Assembly: GCA_035575925.1 (NCBI GenBank)
Contig: DATLXK010000023.1
Span: 1 to 64,000, forward strand
Origin: DASWTL01 sp035575925
Lineage (GTDB): Bacteria; Bacteroidota; Bacteroidia; Sphingobacteriales; Sphingobacteriaceae
Reading direction: 5' to 3'
Length of the DNA stretch: 64,000 nt
Shown one piece after another: positions 52,575 through 61,177 of this stretch (positions are counted from its first letter, which is position 1; every line of letters starts with the position of its first letter). The notes under the pieces were generated by a model, which saw only the letters and a program-made list of their open reading frames with translations, did no database searches and was not told the DNA's origin. A program made the translations under genes and the position numbers.

Positions 52575-52674
52575 AGATATGAGATGGGAGATATTTCATA
52601 TTTGATTTATTTAATTGATTTGTGATGATTGATCTAGATGAAAGTCTTGATTTTTTATCTCAAATCTCAAATCT
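52575..52674. repeat. Imperfect intergenic inverted repeat between iscU and iscA
   Basis: An 18-base arm at 52575-52592 (AGATATGAGATGGGAGAT) pairs at 15 of 18 positions with the arm at 52657-52674 (ATCTCAAATCTCAAATCT). The purine-rich GAGAT repeats suggest a member of a dispersed intergenic palindrome family rather than a terminator. Confidence 0.6.
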
Positions 52675-52680
52675 TCCAAA

Positions 52681-53007
52681 ATGATAACTGTAACAGATAA
52701 AGCCAAATCTAAAGTAGAGGAATTAGTGCAGCAGTCCGGTCTCGATAGTTCTTATTTTTTAAGAGTATCAGTACAGGGAGGAGGATGTTCAGGCTTATCC
52801 TATAATTTAGATTTTGATAACGAGGAAAAAGCCGGAGATCAGTTTTTCGAAGACAATAACGTTCGTGTAGCTTTAGATATGAAATCTTTTTTATACCTGG
52901 CCGGTACGGAACTAGACTTTTCGGATGGATTGAATGGCAAAGGATTTAATTTCCACAATCCAAATGCTACACGCACCTGCGGATGCGGAGAAAGCTTTTC
53001 AGTATAA
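52681..53007 (+). CDS. iscA: A-type Fe-S carrier IscA/ErpA (HesB family)
   Basis: 108 residues. Ligand cysteines Cys36 (GGGCSGLSY), Cys100 and Cys102 (TCGCGESFSV) are all in place. It carries clusters to target proteins. 122 bp after iscU, separated by the inverted repeat. Confidence 0.95.
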   Translation: MITVTDKAKSKVEELVQQSGLDSSYFLRVSVQGGGCSGLSYNLDFDNEEKAGDQFFEDNNVRVALDMKSFLYLAGTELDFSDGLNGKGFNFHNPNATRTCGCGESFSV

Positions 53008-53165
53008 ATTTATGGGCATCCTGCGGTTCTCGCAGAGTAATAAGTGGTAACACAGATAAAGACAAAAATCCTTGTTAAAACTTTAAACAAGTTTAGGATC
53101 ATGTCTTCTTTTGTTTTATGTATGCATTCTGTATACTTGTGTAAATAACTGCCAATTATTCCCCG

Positions 53166-55073
53166 ATGAATTTAACCGAATCTACAACGGTTCCGCAATT
53201 ACTGAGAAATGTAATAAGTAATGTGCATAACGAAAGCCGCACTTTCTTAATACACAAACCGGGTGAAGAATGGGAAGAAATAAGCTACAAAACCACTCTT
53301 GCCAATGCGGATGCAATTTCAGCTTATTTTCTTGAAATGGGCGTCCAGAAAGGCGACCGCCTGGGTCTGATCATTGAAAATTCTCCTGAATATATTTTTT
53401 ACGATCAGGGTTTACAGCAGATTGGGGCAGTAAACGTGTCTATTTATCCAACCCTTACTGATCATGAAATAGAATATATTTTAAAAGATTCAAACACCCG
53501 GACCATTTTGATCGGGAATGCATTTCTATTTCGAAAAATTTTAAAGATCGCTAATAACTGTCCTGACCTGGTACGAATAATCCCGGCCTTTAAAGACTAT
53601 GAAAAATTTCTGACTAACGTAGAATTGAATGCAGGAGTAATCAGCCTGACTAAAATTATTGAAGAAGGAAAAATTCATCTGAACCAACATCAGGAAAACT
53701 TAGATCAAATCAGGAAAGAAATACTTCCCTCCGATCTTTCGTCCCTTATCTATACGTCCGGAACTACCGGAATACCCAAAGGTGTGATGTTAACCCATTC
53801 AAATTTTACTGATAACGTGCGCTCGTGCCTGCTACAGATCCCGGTTATTGATGAACAAGAGGTTTTCTTATCTTTTCTGCCTCTTTCACATGTATTTGAA
53901 CGAACAGCAACTTACCATGTTTGCTGTACAAAAGGATGTAAAATAGCATTTGCGCAAAGTCTGGAACTTCTTGCAAAAAACATGGCTGAGATAAAACCCA
54001 CTGTAATGAGTTGTGTTCCGCGATTGTTAGAACGCATCCATGACAAAGCAATGAGAAGCGGAACCTCAGCCGGCACGACCAAAAAGAAATTGTTTTTATG
54101 GGCTTTAGAAACCGGGCAAAAGTTTCGTGAGTTACTGGAAGATGGAAAATCACCCGGGATTGTGCTGACTTTAAAACAGAAGTTGGCAGATAAATTAGTA
54201 TTCAGTAAAATTAAAGAAAAAACCGGCGGGCGGTTAAAGTTTATGCTTTCCGGAGGAGCTGCACTGCCTAAAAACGTTGGTGAGTTTTTTGGCAATCTTG
54301 GAATTAAAGTACTCGAAGGTTTTGGTCTTACAGAAACTTCTCCTGTAATGTCGGTAACTGAATATCACAGGCAGGTTTACGGAACGGTAGGTCGTATTAT
54401 TCCGGGTATTGAGGTGGGTATTCAGGATGTGGAAGCTAAAGAATTTATTACCATACAAACTCATGATAGCTTTAATGAAGATTTTGGATGCGCAGAGGGT
54501 GAAATTGTTGCACGGGGTCATTGTGTAATGAAAGGATATTGGAATAAACCGGAAGACACTGCACAGGTTTTAGACGCTCAAGGCTGGTTTCATACAGGCG
54601 ATATTGGAAGGTTTTACAAAGGGAATCTCCAGATTACAGATCGGATTAAGAATATGCTGGTAAATGCTTACGGTAAAAATATTTATCCTACCCCGGTAGA
54701 AAATACATACTTAAAAAGCCCAAAAATTGAACAGATATTTCTGGTTGGCGATAAACGGGAATATGTAACCGCATTAATAATTCCCTCGAAAGAAATTTTG
54801 CAGGAACAATTCGGATTAAAAGAAGAATATTTTTCAGACTCCGATCCTTTTATTGAGGATGAAAAAATAGAGGAATGGATGGAGCAGGATATTAAAAAAT
54901 TCTCTGTGGAGTTGGCAAAATTCGAACGGATTAAGAATTTCAAAATCAAAAGAAACCCTTTTACTATTGAGGAAGGTGAAATGACACCTTCTATGAAAAT
55001 TAAAAGAAAAATAGTGGAACGTAAATATGCAGATGCCATTGATGAGATGTATGTGAACGAAATAGCGGAGTGA
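53166..55073 (+). CDS. Long-chain fatty-acid-CoA ligase (AMP-forming)
   Basis: 635 residues. The ANL-family AMP signature SSLIYTSGTTGIPKGVML lies near residue 195-212, with GFGLTETSP (about 387) and the hinge ITDRIKNMLVNAYGKN (about 490) of long-chain acyl-CoA synthetases. It activates fatty acids through acyl-AMP. The 240 bp after it hold no supported gene. Confidence 0.94.
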   Translation: MNLTESTTVPQLLRNVISNVHNESRTFLIHKPGEEWEEISYKTTLANADAISAYFLEMGVQKGDRLGLIIENSPEYIFYDQGLQQIGAVNVSIYPTLTDHEIEYILKDSNTRTILIGNAFLFRKILKIANNCPDLVRIIPAFKDYEKFLTNVELNAGVISLTKIIEEGKIHLNQHQENLDQIRKEILPSDLSSLIYTSGTTGIPKGVMLTHSNFTDNVRSCLLQIPVIDEQEVFLSFLPLSHVFERTATYHVCCTKGCKIAFAQSLELLAKNMAEIKPTVMSCVPRLLERIHDKAMRSGTSAGTTKKKLFLWALETGQKFRELLEDGKSPGIVLTLKQKLADKLVFSKIKEKTGGRLKFMLSGGAALPKNVGEFFGNLGIKVLEGFGLTETSPVMSVTEYHRQVYGTVGRIIPGIEVGIQDVEAKEFITIQTHDSFNEDFGCAEGEIVARGHCVMKGYWNKPEDTAQVLDAQGWFHTGDIGRFYKGNLQITDRIKNMLVNAYGKNIYPTPVENTYLKSPKIEQIFLVGDKREYVTALIIPSKEILQEQFGLKEEYFSDSDPFIEDEKIEEWMEQDIKKFSVELAKFERIKNFKIKRNPFTIEEGEMTPSMKIKRKIVERKYADAIDEMYVNEIAE

Positions 55074-55312
55074 CAATTAGAGAATTAAACTATATTAAGA
55101 ATATATCATAATACCAGCATGAGTTTTACTAAATTAAAAGTTTCCGGAATTATTTAAAGGTAAGCTGGGAGAAGCTTAAACTATTTTGGAAAATTTTGAA
55201 CAAAAATCAGAAGAGAAAATCAATCAAAAAAAGATATGTTTCTAACCAGGGGTGATTAAACTGATATGATTAAATGGATGTTCATTCTCTGGGTTGGTCA
55301 ACTCAAGCCACA

Positions 55313-55870
55313 TCATTTTATAAGCTTAGCCTGATACGGCTCTAAAAGATTCTTAACGGACGAAAAGTCTTTCAAATCCAGATTTTTTAAATTTAACCTT
55401 TTTGACAACAGTTGACCCACCTGGGCACCTGCTGCGGTTCCTACTATGCTACCCACAGTTATACCTGTCACAACAAATGCTAAACTTTCCGTAATATCAC
55501 TAAACAATTCGCCACTATCTGCACTATCAGAGCCTGCCATTATTAATCCCAAAGTTACACCACCAACAACTAATCCAATAACAGCACCAATTTCCACACT
55601 CCCTTTTCTATTAATACGTATTGATGTAATTCCTTCAGGCTTTAAAGTAATGTATGTATTCTTATAGGCAGTGATCTTTTTTGACGAATTTACCTTTTCA
55701 GGACCTGTTAGCACCAGCATAGTATCATTAACGGATATAAAATCTCCCGAATACCGCATATTACCTGTAGTTTTAATTACAGCTCTGTATTTTGAACGAT
55801 GCTGAGCTAATCCCGAACTGAATAAACCTGTCCACAAAAACAACAACAAAACCAAACCTAAACTTTTCAT
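55313..55870 (-). CDS. Exported glycine-zipper protein of unknown function
   Basis: About 185 residues from the ATG at 55868-55870. Signal peptide (about 1-22, ending SGLAQ), a beta-rich middle (TTGNMRYSGDFISVNDTML) and two Gly-rich hydrophobic stretches (about 98-120 and 135-160), which resemble glycine-zipper membrane segments. No named family recognised. Confidence 0.75.
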   Translation of the reverse strand: MKSLGLVLLLFLWTGLFSSGLAQHRSKYRAVIKTTGNMRYSGDFISVNDTMLVLTGPEKVNSSKKITAYKNTYITLKPEGITSIRINRKGSVEIGAVIGLVVGGVTLGLIMAGSDSADSGELFSDITESLAFVVTGITVGSIVGTAAGAQVGQLLSKRLNLKNLDLKDFSSVKNLLEPYQAKLIK

Positions 55871-55915
55871 AATAAGCAGCAATTATAAATGTAAAAGTTT
55901 ATACATGCAAAACAT

Positions 55916-55923
55916 TATTTTTG
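55916..55923 (+). promoter_or_regulatory. lysS promoter (-7 box)
   Basis: TATTTTTG fits TAnnTTTG, 23 bp before the lysS ATG at 55946. Confidence 0.5.
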
Positions 55924-55945
55924 CAGAAATTTCAATATCCTTAAA

Positions 55946-57667
55946 ATGAGTACAGGACTTTCTGAACAGGAAATACAACGCCGCCAGTCACTGGTTGAAT
56001 TACGTAAATTAGGCATTAACCCCTATCCTGCTGAAGCATTTGACATAAATGTTACTGCAGAAGATATCAAAAGCAATTACAAGCAGGACAATACATTATA
56101 CCAAAATATAAGCTTTGCAGGACGCATCATGACCAGAAGGATTATGGGCAATGCCTCTTTTGCTGAATTGCAGGATTCTACAGGACGGATACAAGTTTAT
56201 ATCAAACGCGATGATATCTGCCCGGGTGAAGATAAAACCTTATATAATACAGTTTTCAAGAAACTCCTTGATATTGGAGATTTTATAGGGATAAAAGGGT
56301 ATGTTTTCACTACGCAGACCGGGGAAATCTCTATCCATGTTAGCGAATTAAAAATTCTATCGAAATCATTAAAGCCACTTCCTGTCGTAAAGCGTGATGA
56401 TGAAGGAAATATTCATGATGGGTTTACGGATCCGGAGATGAGATATCGTCAAAGGTATGTTGACCTCACAGTAAACCCGGAGTTTAAGCATATCTTCCTT
56501 AACCGGGCGAAAGTGATTAATACGATGCGCAATTATTTTGACAGCCAGGGATGGATCGAAGTGGAAACTCCCATTCTGCAACCTGTTCATGGCGGTGCAG
56601 CGGCAAGGCCATTTAAAACCCATCATAACACATTGGATATGCAGCTTTATCTGCGCATCGCTAATGAACTTTATCTTAAAAGACTAATTGTCGCCGGGTT
56701 TGATGGGGTATATGAATTTGGCAAAATGTTCCGGAATGAGGGCATGGACCGTACCCACAATCCTGAATTCACATCCATGGAAATATATGTTGCTTACAAA
56801 GACTACATCTGGATGATGGAGATGGTTGAGCAATGTCTTGAAAAAATTGCACTTGCAATCCATGGAACAACTAAAGTAAAAGCAGGGCCACATGAAATTG
56901 ATTTTGCCGGGCCTTATGAAAGACTTACGATGTATGAGTCTATTCAGAAATTTACTGAAGTAGACGTTTCTTTAATGGATGAAACAGCTCTTAAGGATTT
57001 TTGTAAAACGTTGAATATAACCATTGATGATACCATGGGTAAAGGTAAATTGATTGATGAGATATTTAGTGAAAAAGTTGAATCTCAACTCATCCAACCC
57101 ACATATATTACAGATTATCCCATTGAGATGACTCCCCTGGCCAAAAAGCATCGTAGCAAGGAGGGGTTGGTAGAACGTTTTGAGCTGTTTGTTAACGGAA
57201 AAGAAATTGCCAACGCATACACAGAGTTAAATGATCCTATAGATCAGCGGGAACGTTTAGAAGAACAATTGATCCTGGCCGGGCGTGGAGATGAAGAAGC
57301 AATGGCTATGGATGAGGATTTTCTAAGGGCTTTGGAATATGGTATGCCTCCAACATCGGGGTTGGGTATAGGAATTGACCGGCTGGTTATGTTAATGACC
57401 AATCAAAGCACCATACAGGAAGTATTATTTTTCCCCCAGATGCGGGCTGAGAATAAACCTAAAGCTGCCACTCCAGATGATTTTACAGCAATAGGAATCC
57501 CTGCAGATTGGGTACCTGTAATTAATAAAATGGGATTTAACACCGTGGAAGATCTGAAATCAGCAAATCCCAATAAAGTCTTTAATGACCTGGGGGGCAT
57601 GCGTAAAAAGTTGAAGCTGGATATTGCCATGCCGCAAAAAGAAGATGTTATGTTGTGGTTTAATTAA
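55946..57667 (+). CDS. lysS: Lysyl-tRNA synthetase, class II
   Basis: 573 residues. Anticodon-binding OB fold (about 55-150), class II motif 1 near INTMRNYFDSQGWIEVETP, motif 2 in FGKMFRNEGMDRTHNPEFTSMEIY, and motif 3 in GLGIGIDRLVML. A further C-terminal segment of about 60 residues (IGIPADWVPVINKMGFNTVEDLKSAN onward in pieces) resembles an HhH-like extension seen in Bacteroidetes LysRS; E. coli LysS ends at about 505. Terminated at 57,717. Confidence 0.97.
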   Translation: MSTGLSEQEIQRRQSLVELRKLGINPYPAEAFDINVTAEDIKSNYKQDNTLYQNISFAGRIMTRRIMGNASFAELQDSTGRIQVYIKRDDICPGEDKTLYNTVFKKLLDIGDFIGIKGYVFTTQTGEISIHVSELKILSKSLKPLPVVKRDDEGNIHDGFTDPEMRYRQRYVDLTVNPEFKHIFLNRAKVINTMRNYFDSQGWIEVETPILQPVHGGAAARPFKTHHNTLDMQLYLRIANELYLKRLIVAGFDGVYEFGKMFRNEGMDRTHNPEFTSMEIYVAYKDYIWMMEMVEQCLEKIALAIHGTTKVKAGPHEIDFAGPYERLTMYESIQKFTEVDVSLMDETALKDFCKTLNITIDDTMGKGKLIDEIFSEKVESQLIQPTYITDYPIEMTPLAKKHRSKEGLVERFELFVNGKEIANAYTELNDPIDQRERLEEQLILAGRGDEEAMAMDEDFLRALEYGMPPTSGLGIGIDRLVMLMTNQSTIQEVLFFPQMRAENKPKAATPDDFTAIGIPADWVPVINKMGFNTVEDLKSANPNKVFNDLGGMRKKLKLDIAMPQKEDVMLWFN

Positions 57668-57716
57668 AGACCCGTGTAATAAGCGTGTTTAATTAACCGA
57701 AACTTCACAATAACTT

Positions 57717-57750
57717 AAAGGCCGGGATACATTAATGTAACCGGCCTTTT
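57717..57750 (+). terminator. lysS terminator
   Basis: AAAGGCCGG and CCGGCCTTT pair (9 bp) with an inner TACATTAATGTA palindrome; four Ts follow. Confidence 0.88.
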
Positions 57751-57772
57751 CTACTTTTAAGCCCTAAAACTT

Positions 57773-57988
57773 ATGTTCATGAAAAACAGCACTTTAGAGA
57801 TCACAGATCAGGATTACTTAATAAAACTACCCAAGGATGAATTTGATCTGAAGTTTATTTCTTCTTTATTAAAACGTATTCAATCAGAGCAATTATTTTT
57901 TTCCAGGCCTGTAGAAGCTGATGACATCATCAGCAGAAACCTGGAGTATAATTACTCAGCGCGTTTTGATCATTTAAGCGATAAATAG
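57773..57988 (+). CDS. Small acidic protein of unknown function
   Basis: 71 residues (or 69 from the second ATG at 57779), no signal or membrane helix. KLPKDEFDLKFISSLLKRIQ is likely a helix. Sequence resembles the antitoxin-like small proteins seen next to housekeeping genes in Sphingobacteriales, but no toxin partner is adjacent. It converges with the next gene (2-bp gap). Confidence 0.6.
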   Translation: MFMKNSTLEITDQDYLIKLPKDEFDLKFISSLLKRIQSEQLFFSRPVEADDIISRNLEYNYSARFDHLSDK

Positions 57989-57989
57989 T

Positions 57990-58532
57990 TTATCTGCGTG
58001 TACGTACCTGCTGTACACGATCCATCTGGCCCATTTGAGATTTCATCATCTTGATCTGGTCTGCCAATAGCTTATTTTTATCAGCCTTCTTAGCTTCCTG
58101 AAGGTACATTTCGGCTTCACGTTTATTTCTTTTAGACATAGCAATACCCGCCAGGCTGAGTTTGGCAAGGGCAACATTATGATCCATGGTCATACCTAAA
58201 GACAAAGCCCGCTTAAAAAATTTCTCAGATTGCATAGGTGCTTTTCTCGACTCAATTAATCCTATCAATAAATTATAGTAGCCATGCTGAGCCCTTAATA
58301 GTTCACGTTCATAATCGGTTATCCTGGCAAGCCATTGCTCTGCCTTTTCCATATTGTCTTTACGCAGGAAATATTGAGCTATCAACATTTTCTCATTGAA
58401 AAAGAAAGTTACCAAAACCAGGAGAGAAAGAAATATCAGCAATATCCCCCACCCCCAGTAACTAAAGAAAATAAGAGCTATGGCTGCTCCCAAAAGAGCA
58501 AATGATATGATAAGTCGTACAAAATTTGGCAT
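57990..58532 (-). CDS. Membrane protein with TPR-like cytoplasmic part
   Basis: 180 residues. Two close hydrophobic helices (about 7-25 and 28-44) precede helical repeats with the look of TPRs (AEQWLARITDYERELLRAQHGYYN; KRNKREAEMYLQEAKKADKN). The end is Met/Gln/Arg-rich. Known in Bacteroidetes as a conserved hypothetical. Probably an inner-membrane adaptor (inference). Confidence 0.7.
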   Translation of the reverse strand: MPNFVRLIISFALLGAAIALIFFSYWGWGILLIFLSLLVLVTFFFNEKMLIAQYFLRKDNMEKAEQWLARITDYERELLRAQHGYYNLLIGLIESRKAPMQSEKFFKRALSLGMTMDHNVALAKLSLAGIAMSKRNKREAEMYLQEAKKADKNKLLADQIKMMKSQMGQMDRVQQVRTRR

Positions 58533-58607
58533 TACTTAAGTGTTAAGTATTAAATAAGTGCGCAAATATCCGTTTATTTGACCGTTAAAGCAAGTTAACG
58601 TTTAATA

Positions 58608-59282
58608 ATGGCAATAAACATAGAGGAATCCTGGAAACAAGTTTTATCAGAAGAATTTGAGAAAGAATATATGAAAGATCTGAAAGCTTTTTTACAGACT
58701 GAAAAAGAACAGAAACACATAATTTATCCTCCGGGAAATTTAATTTTTAACGCGTTTAACCATACATTTTTTGACGATGTGAAGGTAGTGATTTTGGGTC
58801 AGGATCCTTATCATGGGCCAAACCAGGCACATGGGTTATCTTTTTCGGTTCAGGAGGGTATTACTCCTCCTCCATCTTTAAAAAACATATTTAAGGAATT
58901 ACAAAAAGATATACCCGCTTTTGAAATCCCGAGTCATGGGGATTTAACAAAATGGACAGATCAGGGTGTTTTGTTGTTAAATACCACTTTAACAGTGCGG
59001 GCGCATAGTCCGGGCTCGCATCAAAAAAAAGGATGGGAAATTTTTACTGATACTGTAATCAGTAAGCTTTCAACCTGCAAATCTGATATTGTATTTTTAT
59101 TATGGGGCAAATTTGCGCAGAGTAAAGGTGAACTGATTGATGTATCAAAACATTATGTGTTAACAGCAGCGCACCCCTCGCCTTATTCTGCCGAAAATGG
59201 ATTTTTTGGTTGCGGTCATTTTTCGAATACAAACAAATTCCTTTTAGAAAAAGGTAAACAGCCAATTAACTGGCAGATCTGA
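58608..59282 (+). CDS. ung: Uracil-DNA glycosylase
   Basis: 224 residues, full family length. Catalytic motif GQDPYHG at 64-70 (Asp66) and the HPSPYSA motif near residue 191 holding the catalytic His are present. Removes uracil from DNA. Confidence 0.97.
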   Translation: MAINIEESWKQVLSEEFEKEYMKDLKAFLQTEKEQKHIIYPPGNLIFNAFNHTFFDDVKVVILGQDPYHGPNQAHGLSFSVQEGITPPPSLKNIFKELQKDIPAFEIPSHGDLTKWTDQGVLLLNTTLTVRAHSPGSHQKKGWEIFTDTVISKLSTCKSDIVFLLWGKFAQSKGELIDVSKHYVLTAAHPSPYSAENGFFGCGHFSNTNKFLLEKGKQPINWQI

Positions 59283-59330
59283 TATAATTGATATTTTGCC
59301 GTCGTCCATTCTTTGTTTCTTACTTCCGGA

Positions 59331-59546
59331 TTACACTCCCGACCGTAAAGGCGTCAGTAAATACTCCAGGCCATTCAGCTTAATTTCATACATAGTGTAA
59401 AGCAACATACCCATTTTACCTGGAGGGAAACCTTTTGATTGATACCAAACCAGGTAATGCTCTGGCAAGTCACATATTAAACGTCCTTTGTATTTACCAT
59501 AAGGCATTCTCATTTTTACAACTTCCAGTAAAATTTGGGGATCCAT
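59331..59546 (-). CDS. DUF3820 family protein
   Basis: 71 residues from the ATG at 59544-59546 (a TTG six bases further up is also open). Contains the family core MPYGKYKGRLICDLPEHYLVWY. Function unknown; relatives sit near exonuclease or DNA-processing genes, here next to ung. Confidence 0.85.
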   Translation of the reverse strand: MDPQILLEVVKMRMPYGKYKGRLICDLPEHYLVWYQSKGFPPGKMGMLLYTMYEIKLNGLEYLLTPLRSGV

Positions 59547-59613
59547 GCTCAATTTTTATCTAAGATATTACTTAATCAAGACATATAAGGCGATCCTATC
59601 GAACTCAAATTGA

Positions 59614-59621
59614 TAATTTTG
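59614..59621 (+). promoter_or_regulatory. Promoter (-7 box) of the EamA transporter gene
   Basis: TAATTTTG fits the -7 consensus, 16 bp before the ATG. Confidence 0.5.
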
Positions 59622-59637
59622 CCGTCTGTGAAGTGAT

Positions 59638-60567
59638 ATGAAAAATAGTTCAGCTACAGCACCTCCCATACTTATATTTTTAGCATTTGCGGCAGTTTAC
59701 CTGATTTGGGGATCTACCTATTTGGGAATAGCCATAGCAATTAAATCCATCCCTCCAATGATTATGGGCGGAACCAGGTTTTTGATAGCCGGCACTTTAT
59801 TATTTTTATGGTGCCACTTTATAAACAAGGACAGATCGGTAATTAAAGACTGGAGAGACAACGGCATTGCAGGAACATTAATGCTATTTGGAGGCAACGG
59901 AGCGGTTGCCTGGGTTGAACAATATTTACCAACTGGCATTGTAGCTGTAGCCGTTGCAAGCCTGCCTATCTGGCTGGCCATTTTAGATAAGCCAAACTGG
60001 CGTGTCACATTCTCAAAATCAACACCAATCATAGGTTTACTACTCGGTTTTGCCGGAGTTATACTTTTGTTTACATCCGGTAAAAAGATCACACTGAACG
60101 ATTCTCCATTAGCTTCTATAAGTATACCTGTGCTGATAGCAGGTAATATTTCATGGGCTTTAGGTACGCTGTATTCAAAAAATATCAAGTCATCAACACC
60201 CATTTTCTTAAGAGTGAGCATTCAGATGCTTGCCGCAGGGTTATTGTATGCTATAGTTGGTGTTATTAGCGGTGAATGGAGATCATTTAACATTCATCAT
60301 GCTGAAACTAATTCCTTATTAGCAATAGTATACTTAATTTTATGTGGATCATTAATTGGCTATGTGGCTTATATATGGTTGCTGACGGTACGTCCTGCAG
60401 CTCAGGTAGGCACGTTTGCATACGTTAATCCTGCTGTTGCAGTATTGTTGGGCTGGTTGGTTCTTAACGAGAAGCCAACAATTTTTACATTACTTTCGTT
60501 AATAGTTATACTTGCAGGTGTAGTATTAATAAATTTATCTTATAAAAAAACAAACTCAAACTCTTGA
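59638..60567 (+). CDS. EamA/DMT-family transporter (YedA-like)
   Basis: 309 residues, ten helices in two EamA repeats. WGSTYLGIAIAIKSIPPMIM at the start and PAAQVGTFAYVNPAVAVLLGWL in repeat two are typical of YedA-type drug/metabolite exporters. Substrate unknown. The stop is 1 bp before the DUF3347 lipoprotein start. Confidence 0.9.
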   Translation: MKNSSATAPPILIFLAFAAVYLIWGSTYLGIAIAIKSIPPMIMGGTRFLIAGTLLFLWCHFINKDRSVIKDWRDNGIAGTLMLFGGNGAVAWVEQYLPTGIVAVAVASLPIWLAILDKPNWRVTFSKSTPIIGLLLGFAGVILLFTSGKKITLNDSPLASISIPVLIAGNISWALGTLYSKNIKSSTPIFLRVSIQMLAAGLLYAIVGVISGEWRSFNIHHAETNSLLAIVYLILCGSLIGYVAYIWLLTVRPAAQVGTFAYVNPAVAVLLGWLVLNEKPTIFTLLSLIVILAGVVLINLSYKKTNSNS

Positions 60568-60568
60568 T

Positions 60569-61108
60569 ATGAAAAATAACCTAAAAATAATTTCCTTAAC
60601 GGTGTTAGTTAGCACAGTCATCTTGGGATGTTCTACGGATAGCGGAAAAAACAATAAAAGTAAGAATACAGAGAAGTCTTCTGACGCACACTCCTTAGCA
60701 ACAGTTACTTTTAAAGATGATAAGATTAAAAGCATTTATACCCATTATATTCATTTAAAAGATGCGCTTGTAAAGTCTGATGAAAAAACAGCACAATCTG
60801 CCGCTTCGGAACTACAATCTGCATTAACCAATGCAGGCAAAACAAATGGGGCTGTATTGGCCGGGAAAATATCTGCAAAAGCGGACATTAAAGTACAGCG
60901 AGCTGAGTTTAATATGTTAACCAGTGAAATTGAAGGCATGATCAGTTCCGGAGCTATTTCTGCGGGGAAAATATATAAACAGTATTGCCCGATGGCGTAT
61001 GAAGGCAATGGCGCGTATTGGCTTGCCAGTGAACCAGAAATAAGAAATCCATATTATGGAGACGAGATGCTTGAATGTGGAGAAGTAAAAAAAGAGATAA
61101 TGAAGTAG
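60569..61108 (+). CDS. DUF3347 lipoprotein
   Basis: 179 residues with lipobox VILGC (Cys21). The DUF3347 domain (about 48-178) shows HYIHLKDALVKSD at the front and the CPMAYEGNGAYWLASEPEIRNPYYGD block, with CGEVKKEI, at the end. The same C-terminal pattern occurs in metal-efflux adaptors (CusB-like), suggesting a metal ligand role for the Cys/Met residues (inference). Coupled to the EamA gene. Confidence 0.85.
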   Translation: MKNNLKIISLTVLVSTVILGCSTDSGKNNKSKNTEKSSDAHSLATVTFKDDKIKSIYTHYIHLKDALVKSDEKTAQSAASELQSALTNAGKTNGAVLAGKISAKADIKVQRAEFNMLTSEIEGMISSGAISAGKIYKQYCPMAYEGNGAYWLASEPEIRNPYYGDEMLECGEVKKEIMK

Positions 61109-61177
61109 GTGTTAATAAGTAAGGATTTATCCACGTCATTTAAAAGCGGTATAGTTTTTTGCTAATATTGCAGCTTC

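Noticed and set aside
55077..55312. A CsbD-like or other small gene in the gap after the acyl-CoA ligase
   Set aside because: Short frames such as one starting near 55,119 stop after about a dozen residues; only a 6-bp inverted repeat (TAAGCT/AGCTTA) is visible.
57773..57988. Toxin-antitoxin pair with the next gene
   Set aside because: The neighbour at 57990-58532 is convergent and is a membrane TPR-like protein, not a toxin family.
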